DNA of 64,000 nucleotides, taken from Spirogloea muscicola. Taxonomy: Eukaryota; Streptophyta; Zygnematophyceae; Spirogloeales; Spirogloeaceae. The notes under the pieces were generated by a model. The model ran no database searches. It worked only from the letters and a program-made list of their open reading frames with translations, and had not been told where the DNA came from. The stretch is taken from the NCBI GenBank assembly GCA_009602725.1, contig WELB01000063.1:164524-228523 (forward strand), in the 5' to 3' direction. The first letter of the stretch is position 1. Each line of letters opens with the position of its first letter. Made by a program: the position numbers and the translations under genes. This document shows, one piece after another, positions 12,935 to 22,073 of the stretch.

Positions 12935-13590
12935 ATTTCGTTTATTTGAAACAAACGAAGGCCAAATGGCCAAGAACAAAGGCAAGCACATCTTAAGACC
13001 TACATAACCTACAGTAGATTGACCCGCTCAGAAACCACGGGTCAAAACATGAAGGTCGCTAACCGATGCCTGGATACTAGATGGCAGATACGAAGCCCTT
13101 CTGCTACCAACTAGAGCTCGCCCAGCTTTCTGGTGCAAAGCATTAGCCTGAGCACGCTGCAAACAGGCCGAAACTCGTCGTCGCAACAACGACAGATAAG
13201 CAGCTGGCAAGCCCATCTCAGCCGGGAACACGTCTGCATGTCGTGTGTAGCCTAGATTGGCTATGTTATGAAGGAGAGGGAGGGCATCTCCTCGGGCGGG
13301 CAGATGCCCCTGGGCTCCCCTGATTGCGCCCCTCCCGCCGTGCACGTGAGGGGCATCTAGGCCGCCGCCTCGCCGCCAGACGAAGCGGGATCCCAAGCGG
13401 GCCGCCCTTAATGGGGCCCACCGAGCGCACAGTGGGCCGGCCACCGCGTCCAAACTCCCCACCAGGCCAGGTACAGCGTTGAGATTTCGGCGCCCGAGCC
13501 TGCCGTTCATTCCCACGAGACAGGGCTAGCGGTGCGCATGCCATCGAGGCCAAGCCGGGCCAGAACATTGATCAGGCGGACAAAGCCAAT
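12935..13590 (-). mobile_element. 5'-truncated LINE copy, subfamily ending HVLTRGF
   Basis: Minus-strand remnant with RHADVFPAEMGLPAAYLSLL, RRVSACLQRAQANALHQKAG and the terminus SDLHVLTRGF, then a tail to about 12935. It differs from the LLTRGY copies and matches the plus copy at 20300-20518 better, which suggests at least two subfamilies. Confidence 0.7.
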
Positions 13591-13697
13591 ACAATAGACG
13601 GAAGCCCTTCGCTAAGAGACATCAAGACAGGGCGAAAGCATAGCTCTGAGGGGGCATCCAGTAACCACGAATGAGCACATACGAAAGAAGCTCCTCT

Positions 13698-13736
13698 TAA
13701 GTGCACTGGCTTTCCTCTTAGAAGCCAGTGCACTTA
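13698..13736. repeat. Perfect 15-bp hairpin
   Basis: TAAGTGCACTGGCTT (13698-13712) is exactly complementary to 13722-13736, with a 9-nt loop. It lies between a LINE remnant and the phosphoesterase gene. The stem is too long for chance in such a stretch. It may be a small inverted-repeat element or a precursor-like RNA hairpin. Confidence 0.8.
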
Positions 13737-13739
13737 TTG

Positions 13740-14320
13740 TAAGAACAGAGAAGAAGCAGCTCTTCCGACGGGAGAAATGGCTGCAATTTGAAGTAGCTAA
13801 GAGGTGCCACTTCCGGGTGAGCGGAGGCACGGCACCCCCCGTGCTCTTCGACGCCACACTAGCCAAGGAGCATGCCCCGCCGGCCGGCCGCCCGGGCAGA
13901 GCCGGGGGAGGCGTAGCCGGGGAATCTCGCGCCGGCGACATGGCCCGGGGGCTCCCGCGCGCGCCCGGGGCACCTCGCTCCCGTACCTCCCACCAGCCCG
14001 CCCCGCCCGCTGCCCGGAAGCTGGAAGGCAGCTGGAAGCGCGGCCGTCCCTCGCCTCGCGGTACCCTTGCCATTCCTTCACGCCTATCAGCTATCAGCCC
14101 CATCGTGATATGAGCTTCCCCTTCATCTGCCAGCCACCGCGGCCTGTCCTCTGGTCTGCCCTCGACAGACGGTACTGACTCGGGTCTGCTATTCCCTTCA
14201 TTTCACGCGCACCTCCTCTCTCTTTCGCGTGAAGCTTGGCTTTCTCAAGGCCTCGGCGCCGTCTCGACGTGCTCACTCTGCCCCGGCAGTCCCCAACGAG
14301 CCTCGGAGCACCTCCGCCGC
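13740..14320. other. Promoter-side region of the phosphoesterase gene
   Basis: GC-rich DNA, open on both strands, with no recognisable protein. It likely contains the promoter and leader of the gene starting at 14322. No clear TATA box was picked out. Confidence 0.35.
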
Positions 14321-14321
14321 C

Positions 14322-16573
14322 ATGGCCGCCGCCGCCACGCTCCTCCTCGCCCTCCTCTCCCTCGCCGCCGGCGCCCACGCCATCGTCTCCGGTGAGCATC
14401 GCTCGGAGGAGGTCAGGCAGCGCTCCCAAGCGCTGGCCGTGTCGACCCACGATGCTGCTCAGCCCAGCGGCAGCCGCAGCAGGACCCGGCATGCACCCAG
14501 GAGTCTTCTCGAATGTGCACCTCATCTTTGCCGTCGCTGTCGGTGAGAAGGCCTTCTGTGAAGACCTGAGCCAGATAGGAGGGCCTTCTTGCAGGTACTT
14601 ACTTCGACCGGGTCTTCGTCATCGTCCTTGAGAACACGGCAAGTGCTATCCAACCGTCTCAAGCCTTGCAACAACTACAGTGCGCTACTGAAGCGTTGCG
14701 CCTGCATGTCGAGCTTTCTCATCCGCCATCCTTCTCTGTGCATAAAGGCTGACAAGCAAGGCCTGCTCCTGCATCAAGCATGCTGTCCTTCCGGGGAGCT
14801 CTATCAAATTGGGTCTTGTGCCCTGCAAGCTCATGCTGTCTCATGTTGAGGGCCACTGCCGGCTTGTAAGTCACCCACTTGTGGCTCACAGCTAGACGCG
14901 CTTGTGTTGTGGCAGAACTATGCCTCTGCTATTACTGACCCATACTTGAAGAGCCTGACGACCAGCACCAATCCCCAAGGCCGCTTGCTGAGTAACTATC
15001 ACGCTGTCTCCCACCCTTCGGAGGTGCGACAATCTTTCAAGTCCAAGCAATTGGTTGAGTAGTTTGCAAGCACTTCTGCTCTGCTGCTATGCTTAAGTTG
15101 CACCGTTCAGCACACATTCAGCATGCAGCTGACAGGCCTAATGCCTAACATGCTGCTCTACTGCAGCCCAACTATGTTGCCATGATCGCCGGCAGTACCT
15201 TTGGCTTGACCAGTGATGCCAATGTCAACTACAACTCCCAGCAGCTGACTGACCTCCTTGAGGCTCGTGGCATCTCGTGGAAGGCATACCAGGAGTAAGT
15301 GCGCCCCCTGTCAGAGACTCTATGTGTTGAGAGGTCAACAATAGCCATTCTGTCTGCACATAAGCACAGGTGTTGTGAAATTTCATGTAACACCCTGGTT
15401 GCGGCACAGCCATAATAACGACATGCTGTTGCAGGAATTACCCTGGTACCACCTCATGCTACACGAGCACGTCCGCAACTGGCGGCTATGTCCGGTTGGT
15501 ATTGCACCCTCCCCTGCCGTAACCTGGTTATGAAAATTGGATGTTGGTGCTGCGAAGAGTGTGTATTGCTCGTGCTCTTGTTGTGATTGTTGATGGTGTC
15601 AAAGAGCGTCAAGGGTAAGTGAACATCACAAACCTTGCATTCAGCTTGTAGTACCGCTTAAGTTTTGGGCGGATTTGCTACATATGGGCTGCCAGTCTGC
15701 TGACTTGAATTTGTTCATTTGCAGTAAGCACAACCCCTTCATGTCCTTCACCAGCATCAGTGGCAACAATGCCCGCTGCACATCACACATCGTCAACGCC
15801 AACCAGCTGAACACCGACATTGCTAACAACGCTGTGCCACAGTTTGCCTTCTACACACCTAACCTTGTCAGCACCTTCCCCTGTGCCTCCAAAATTTGCG
15901 TGCAATATCTCTTGTTGGAAGCAGCTTAAACACATCAGAATAGTGCTGGCAGTATTGACAAGAAGAAGAACGAGGAAAGTGGTAAAGTGTTTCTTCGCGT
16001 AACGTTACTTTTTTAGACTCATTGGACTATCATAGTACTTGCTTTGCTGTACAACCTGAGCAGTCCGTCTCTGGCTGTAAGATTATCTCTGCTAAGGAGA
16101 TTGCACATATACTGCAGAACAACGATGGCCATGACACGAGCGTGACATATGCCAGCAACTGGCTGAGCGGCTTCCTCTCTTCTAAGCTCGGCAACCCGAA
16201 CTTCATTACCAATACTCTTGTGTTCATCACCTTCGATGAGAACGAGGGCACCTCAGGCAACCAGGTATAAGTCAAGCCCATTACCTTTCTGAGAGCTCCT
16301 CAGTTGAGACGATCCATTTGCCTTCCTAATGCTCATTCAATGGGCAGTATGAAGCTTGCATGTTACATGTTTTGTACCTAGGTGCTGATTGTCCACATTG
16401 GCAATCACATACAGGTGTATGCCTGTCAGCTGGGTCCAGTCGTGCACACCAGCACTGCAGACACCACCAGCTACACTCACTACTCCCTTCTGCGCACTGT
16501 TGAGGACAACTGGGGCCTCACCCGCCTTGGAAGTTCTTCCTCTGCTGCCGTTTTCTCTGGCCTCCACAAGTAG
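14322..16573 (+). CDS. Secreted phosphoesterase / acid phosphatase (PF04185-type)
   Basis: Hydrolyses phosphate esters. Members include fungal acid phosphatases and phospholipase C-like enzymes, mostly extracellular. Exon 1 (14322-14391) encodes a signal peptide (LLLALLSLAAGAHA). Exon 2 (14595-14638) has the family start YFDRVFVIVLENT, with Glu and Asn at the metal site. Later exons give NYASAITDPYL, PNYVAMIAGS, WKAYQENYPG, YVRKHNPFMSF, NNDGHDTS, FITFDENEG and HYSLLRTVEDNWGL in the family's order. Exon 8 (16415-16573) ends at TAG. About 285 residues, normal for the short members. The intron after exon 2 starts with GCAAGT, a GC-AG intron, because only this border keeps the frame and the ENT-NY junction. 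Substrate cannot be told from sequence. Confidence 0.88.
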
Positions 16574-16579
16574 ATAGCG

Positions 16580-17680
16580 AGTGTATGCAGATGCTCTGTG
16601 TGTGCCCACATGCAGGCCCAGAGTGCCAAGTACTTGGGCAAAGTGGGGGGTAAATGTGCGAAGTAATCCTGGCCAGCAGAGTACGCCCCTTCTATGGCCC
16701 CATGGCATATGTAGGCTAGCTGTTTTGAGAGCAGAGAAGGTATCTAGAGCAACATCATGAAGCTCTCTACCTTGACATTTTTGGCCCCACCCTTCATAAA
16801 TTGACTTTCCACAACCATCCCCGCTGTGGAGAGTGCTTGTGAGTTGAGGTGACTGACATTACAGGTCAAGCTGAAGCTTAAGCTTGTCTGAAGAAGAACT
16901 GGTCAGTATTTACAACGGATGTTGATGGTCGTTGAGCGTTCATGAGTGAGACACTCATGCAGATGGTTTTCTTGCTTATGGTCAGGAAGAGCTACACAGT
17001 ACGTGAACAGTTGTACTGTAAGGTAGCGAATAAGCCCGAGTTCTTGATGAGTAGTAGAAGTTGTGCAGACTGTTTGGCTTGACAAAGTGAAAAGTACTCG
17101 TCAACAATACGGACACCACCATTTTAAATATTGATTTATGTTTCAGGTGGCGAGTGTCAGTGAGTGCTCATCAGGCATTTGAAGAAAGTATTGTTCTAGA
17201 TTCTAAGAATGTCCATTAAAGTTGCTTAATCGAGAACCTGACAAACAATGCTTTAGCTTGAGAGGCAGGAAGAGTACACAATGAGATCACGTTGATGACA
17301 CGAGCTGACTTTGCGTAATTGTTGGACATCGAGCAACATCAGCAGCATGGCGTTACACCCATGTGTATGACATGACCTGTGAGAGAGCAAATAGCTCAAC
17401 AATCTGTTTATTGAATTGAGCCACGCTCTTTGAACATTGAAAATAAATATAAGGGTAGACATACTGCTTGAGGAATTGCAATCACGCTGGCCAAACCAAT
17501 CCGCCTGTGCTGTCTAAAAGCCAAACCACCCCTGCAAGTGGCAGGTCAAGGTATTAGTTTGTCAAAAGGGTAAGCGGGAGGGGTTTCAACATGTAGCATG
17601 CAATAATCATGTTGGTAGCTGGCCAAACAAGCATCACAGATGGTCTTCAATCAAGAGTACTAATTCAGGCTGAGCTTTCG
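16580..17680. other. Intergenic, nothing recognised
   Basis: About 1.1 kb of AT-richer DNA between the phosphoesterase and the lumen-type gene. There are only short frames and no LINE tail. Confidence 0.45.
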
Positions 17681-17683
17681 ACC

Positions 17684-18729
17684 TCATCGACCCTTGACAC
17701 GGGTGCCCACCTTTCCTGACTTCTTTGCCTTCTCCTCCGTGACATTGGCTTCATCTGTGTACGCGTCAGTTGTTGAGTTCACAAATTCACCCAGGTCACC
17801 GCCGCCCTTGGCTAGTGACTCCTTTGTAGCCGACTGCTCCACTTGCCAAGTGCAGACCTCCGAACATCAGTCCTTGTCTTGTGAGTTGTGTTAAAAAGAA
17901 CGTGTAGAAAGCCCTAGACTATGAGTCAATAGTCTCGGTTGTAGTGACTAACTTTACGTACGTGCTAGCGGACAATGTTACTTGCGCTGCTCAAGACCAC
18001 AGAAAAACTTATGTCGACGTGCCAAAGGGGCGTCGCCAACGCCTTACCTCCTCAACTTCCTTGAAAACCTTCTCCTCAGGATCCTGCGCAGCAAACTGCA
18101 AGACCGGCAACACAAAAAAGTTAGTGGGTCAGTGCTTACACAGGTCATCAGCGCAGACGAGCGTACGCAGGTGTAGGATGTCACGATGAAGGAGGCAGCA
18201 GACTGTAGCAGCAAAGTCAGGGAGCCAGCGACGGTTGCGGGACAGGCTCTTCACCATCCTCTTGGCAATGGTGGCCGGGTTGGTCTTGTTCTGCTCCAAG
18301 ACGGCCTGGTCCTGCTTGCCGACGATGCCGTTGCTGTCGGCGCTGGCCTTGCCGGAGCTCGCCAGCGCCGCAGCGGTCGCCGCCGCCAGGAGCAGCTCGC
18401 GCCTGCCGGCAACGGGGATGTCCTCGGACCTCTGCACCACAAGCACCACCATTGAGCTCGCAATGAGGCCCAAACGAACGCCAGTGCGAGGCGAGCTGCG
18501 ACGGCGCACTGCAGGCCACGGACGCGCGCCGCGCTCGCCCGGCTGCGGCGCCGAGGCTGTGCGGCGGCGCAGCACCTGGGCCCGGGCTACGGCGCAGAGG
18601 CCGGCGGCGGCGGCGGGGTGCGCGCGGCAGGCCGGGTGGTGGCGGTCGAGACGAGCGAGACGGCGGCTGGGTGAAGCCAAGCCAGTTGTGACGTGGCGGC
18701 GAGGACGCGTGGCACCTTCCGGCTGCCAT
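17684..18729 (-). CDS. Small thylakoid-lumen-type precursor of unknown function
   Basis: Three exons are well supported: 18431-18255, 18095-18048 and 17833-17684, all phase 0. The first carries a twin-arginine-like lumen signal, GRRELLLAAATAAAL followed by GKASA|DS, with the expected AxA cleavage. The mature part is about 90 residues, Lys/Glu-rich and hydrophilic (FAAQDPEEKVFKEVEE; EEKAKKSGKVGTRVKGR), with no cysteine pair or known domain. The region upstream to an ATG at 18729 is open and Arg/Ser/Ala-rich like a plastid transit peptide. However, I could not find a splice that joins it cleanly, so the real start may be the ATG near 18452. The layout parallels the gene at 22074-25031. A donor alternative after MVKSLSRNR cannot be excluded. 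Confidence 0.65.
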
Positions 18730-18784
18730 CCTACATGGTCCTTATGCCTTGCATTGTGTCTTTCAGCGCTTTAAATTCGGCCGC

Positions 18785-19165
18785 CTCGGACCTCTTGTCA
18801 ATGCTTTTCGGGGCTCAAGCAGCCCTTTGCTGAGCTTCCCTCTGCATCGTCTATGTGTTTTGCAGTGTTTTGTAGTGTAGTCCTTTTTCCGGCTCCTCTT
18901 TTTTCCTTTCTCTGTCTTTGGACATTGTCCATGCTTTTCAGGGCTGGCGTTGCCAGCCCCTCTTCTCTATGGGCGAGCACTTTCTTCTTTGCCGATTTGG
19001 GAGAGCCACTTTCGGGCTTGGACGGCCCGGCCAAGCGGGGTGCGCTTATAAAGAGAAGAAAGTGCGGCCAGATCTTTTCTGGGCTGGCTTTTTCCAGCCC
19101 CTATCCTCAATGGGCGAGCCCTTCTCTCGATTAACTGGTGGCTGGGAGGGCCAGCCCAAAAGAAT
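18785..19165 (+). mobile_element. Cluster of LINE 3' tails (plus)
   Basis: Starts with the family's post-stop sequence (GAGCTTCCCTCTGCATCGTC). It holds two hairpins: GGGCTGGC 18941-18948 / GCCAGCCC 18952-18959 with a 3-nt loop, and GGGCTGG 19081-19087 / CCAGCCC 19094-19100. No coding part remains, so these are tails only, probably nested insertions. Confidence 0.7.
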
Positions 19166-19167
19166 GG

Positions 19168-19742
19168 ACAAGGTCTGAAGGAGTCGGAGTGCTAAGGACT
19201 GAGACAGCTGTAAGCGAACTCTCAGTAACCTCTCGTCAGTAGATGCAAAGTACATAGAAGAGAGTGCTCGCCCATAGAGAAGAGGAGCTGGCAAAGCCAG
19301 CCTAAAGAAAGAATGGACAATATCAAAAGAAGAAGAAGTGGCTCTCCCAATGGGGGCAAGGGCTGTGACAATATCCAAAGCCAAAGACCGAGGAGCCGGA
19401 AAAAGGAATACACTACAAAACATTGGAAAACGCATAGACGATGCAGAGGGAAGCTTAGTACCCACGAGTGAGCAACATCAGGTCTGAGTAGCTCGCTGCA
19501 GGGAAAGAGGCACTCCGCCGAGACCCAGAGGCGGCGGCCATAGCACGGCCCGCTCGCGTGTGGACGGCGTGGGCAAGGGAGCGTTGAAGCGATACCGCCA
19601 GGCGCATGCGGAAGACTTGGGCGAGCGAACCGGCGGCGTTGAAGCCGCCCGCCATGGCCCCGACGAGGAGCCTAGTGAGCATACAACAGGTTGAAATTGC
19701 TCCCCACCTCAGCCTCTGGCAGTGCTTGCGGCCCCTCTGCAC
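19168..19742 (-). mobile_element. 5'-truncated LINE copy
   Basis: Minus strand: coding end with GFNAAGSLAQVFRMRLAV, LQRSLAHAVHTRAG and SYSDLMLLTRGY, stop near 19455, then tails to about 19170 with hairpins at about 19285 and 19365. Nearly identical to the copy at 26.04-26.63 kb, so it is fairly young. Confidence 0.75.
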
Positions 19743-19766
19743 GACGTGAGGATATTGTGAAGGGCC

Positions 19767-20257
19767 AGACCCAGGGCGGACAGTACCCTGCAGGGTATGA
19801 CACCCGTCCGGTTCCGGGTATTTATGGGCATTGTCTATTACATCATCTGCTAACCGCTGGCTACTGATTAACAGTTAGCCTAGCCGCTGCTCCCCCTTAG
19901 CTGGGAATCCCTTGTCCGGCCTCCGTCACATCTCCGACCTCCGGCGCGTCGCCGGCCTCCGTCGCGTCTCCGGCGTACATCGCGTCCCCGCGAGGGCGGA
20001 TTCGCGACGAAGGACGCCCGACAAAGGGGGGAGCAGTGTAGCGGATAGGGCTAACCGATAATCAGTAGCCAGCGGTTAGCAGATGATGTAATAGACAATG
20101 CCCATTAATCCTCGGCGTCTCCACCAATGTAACGGGCCAGACCCAGGGTACCCCGCAGGGTGTGACACCCGTCCGGTTCCCGGTATTTATGGGCATTGTC
20201 TGCTACATCATCTGCTAACCGCTGGCTACTGATCATCGGTTAGCCCTATCCGCTACA
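19767..20257. mobile_element. LTR-like or TIR-bearing element, internally deleted fossil
   Basis: A 221-bp unit (20037-20257) starts TGTAGCGGAT and ends ATCCGCTACA. Its two ends form an inverted repeat of about 69 bp with roughly three mismatches. The right half of a second, diverged copy lies at 19767-19893 in the same orientation, separated by about 140 bp. A purine tract (20023-20036) sits directly before the 20037 TG. This fits an LTR retrotransposon relic (truncated left LTR, very short interior, polypurine tract, right LTR). The long terminal inverted repeat also fits a MITE inserted twice. It is broken, and I saw no clear target-site duplication. It lies between two LINE remnants. Confidence 0.6.
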
Positions 20258-20269
20258 ATATGCTACCAG

Positions 20270-20700
20270 CCCAGATTTGCACGTCGGCAGACTACTTGAC
20301 ATTTGTGCCGTCAAGTGTCAACCTGTCTGCAGCGAGCTCCGGCTCATGCTTTGCATCAGAAAGCCGATTCGAGCGGAAAATGCGCGCCCAAAGTGAGAGC
20401 AGTGGCTGTGAGAGGTGAAAGCTGGTCGAGCCTTAGCTGGTGGCACCAGAGCTTGTCGATTGCCGTCCAGTATTGGGCATCAGTTAGCGACCTCCATGTG
20501 CTGACTCGTCATTACTGAGCGGGTCAGCTTAGCAGCAGGTGCTGTACATTTGTATATGTGCTTGTTTGTACTTGGCAACACAGATCCTCCATCACTTGAT
20601 GCACACTCCATTGCCTTTGGTCCTTGTCAATTCTTTCGGGCTGGCTATTCACAGCCCTTGCCCCCCTTTGGGAGAGCCACTTCTCTTCTGGCTATAGTCA
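20270..20700 (+). mobile_element. LINE copy, HVLTRHY subfamily, with tail
   Basis: A coding remnant with CLQRAPAHALHQKA and the terminus SDLHVLTRHY, stop at 20518, related to 12.94-13.59 kb. The tail follows with GGGCTGGCTATTCACAGCCC at about 20638. Confidence 0.65.
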
Positions 20701-20704
20701 GCAG

Positions 20705-20950
20705 AAGAAAACTTCCAGGAGAGGGCGGTGGCTGTGAGAGGCCAGCAGGGAAAAAGACCTCGCTACCTGGAGACTAGTTTCTTGAAGCTGTGGCTGCTCA
20801 ACTGGGGTTCTTGAGCACCCAATGGCCGCTTGAGGCGCTGTGTGCTATAACACTTATCTGGCCCCTTCGAATTTTGTGCATTCATTTTTCTGAGCTCGCC
20901 GATCACAGCCACCGCCCTGTACTGGAAGAGTCGTTCTCTTTGGCTCCTCC
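20705..20950 (+). mobile_element. LINE remnants, mixed orientation
   Basis: About 20705-20760 is a minus-oriented tail. About 20765-20830 matches the last codons of the copy at 21.12 kb (a GGAGACTA...GGGGTT-like block and GAGCACCCA), followed by a plus tail to about 20945. Nested or tandem insertions. Confidence 0.5.
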
Positions 20951-21119
20951 TTTCGCATCTTCTTCCCAGCCCCGAGAGTGGATATATGCCACTCAGGCCC
21001 TCCATCTCTCAATACACACTGCGCTTCTCTTTGGGCTGGCCTCTAACTTACTTATGGGCTGGGCAATAATAGCCATTGCCCTCAACTGGAAGAGTCTCCC
21101 TTGCAGCCATCGCCTTGGT

Positions 21120-21690
21120 CGGTGAAGCGCGCCTCGTTGCGGACGTGGTCGCGACAGGCGTTCGACCACGCCAATCCTACACGATTTGCCTTCAAGGCAG
21201 GGCATGCAGTGGTCAGTGCCGCTCAAGGCAAGGAGGCAAAGTACGCTGATCATACGCCAGAGGACTAGGTCTTCCCCCTTGCCATCAACGTGCATGGGGC
21301 GTTCGGCGCTCAGTGGCTCGAGCTGCTGCACCGGCTAGCGCGCTGTGTCCCGATGTCAACAAGGGAGTAAACCATTCCCAGGTGGCAGGCTCTCTTGCCC
21401 AGGCGTATCGCATGTGCCAGCCAGTATTGCTGCAGCAATCAATGGCATACACATTACATCTGCGTGCAGGTCGCGCTTTGGCCGCAAGCCTTTGGCAACA
21501 GACGGGAAACTCGTTACCCGGAGACTACTTTCTCTGACCTGCGGTTGCTCAACAGGGGATACTGAGCACCCAGTAGCTCCTTCGAGTCGCAGTGTGCTTT
21601 ATCGCTTCTCTGGCTCGTACAAACTTAATCCATTCTTTCCTAGCCTGCCCAACCATAGCCATCGACTATTCTGGAAATTTCCTAATTAAT
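21120..21690 (+). mobile_element. 5'-truncated LINE copy
   Basis: Coding remnant with several breaks: a segment resembling RLVADVVATGV, then SLAQAYRMCQPVLLQQSMAY, LHLRAGRALAA and a terminus in another frame reading DLRLLNRGY (stop at about 21563). A tail follows to about 21690. Confidence 0.65.
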
Positions 21691-21694
21691 TGAG

Positions 21695-22073
21695 ATAAGA
21701 CTGTTTGCTTTCGGCTTTCAATACGCTCTGTTACAGCAATTGTCTTCCTATGGAGGATTTTTGTGCCAGTGTTACTGAAGATAAAGAACAAATTTTTCAC
21801 AATTGTTTCTCTGATAAAGAATGCCATGCAACAGCAAAATTTGTGTTGTTATGCTTCGATGCAGATGTGACAACCAATTAGACACGATGATAAAGTCAAA
21901 TCGCCCAATAGTCAAGAGGCAAGAGTATTATATTTCTCAGCACAATATTGTTACATGCAAAATTGGCATCCGCCTTTTTTGGGTCAGATAAGAGTCGCTA
22001 CTCATCACTTCTATCGAATATCCTCTTCGCTTTCTCATTGTGGACAATACGTTTTCGCACAATATCCAAGAAA
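21695..22073. other. 3' flank of the lumen repeat-protein gene
   Basis: AT-rich. On the minus strand a TGTAA lies at about 21951-21955, some 120 nt after the stop at 22074, and is the likely poly(A) signal of that gene. Nothing else was recognised. Confidence 0.4.
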
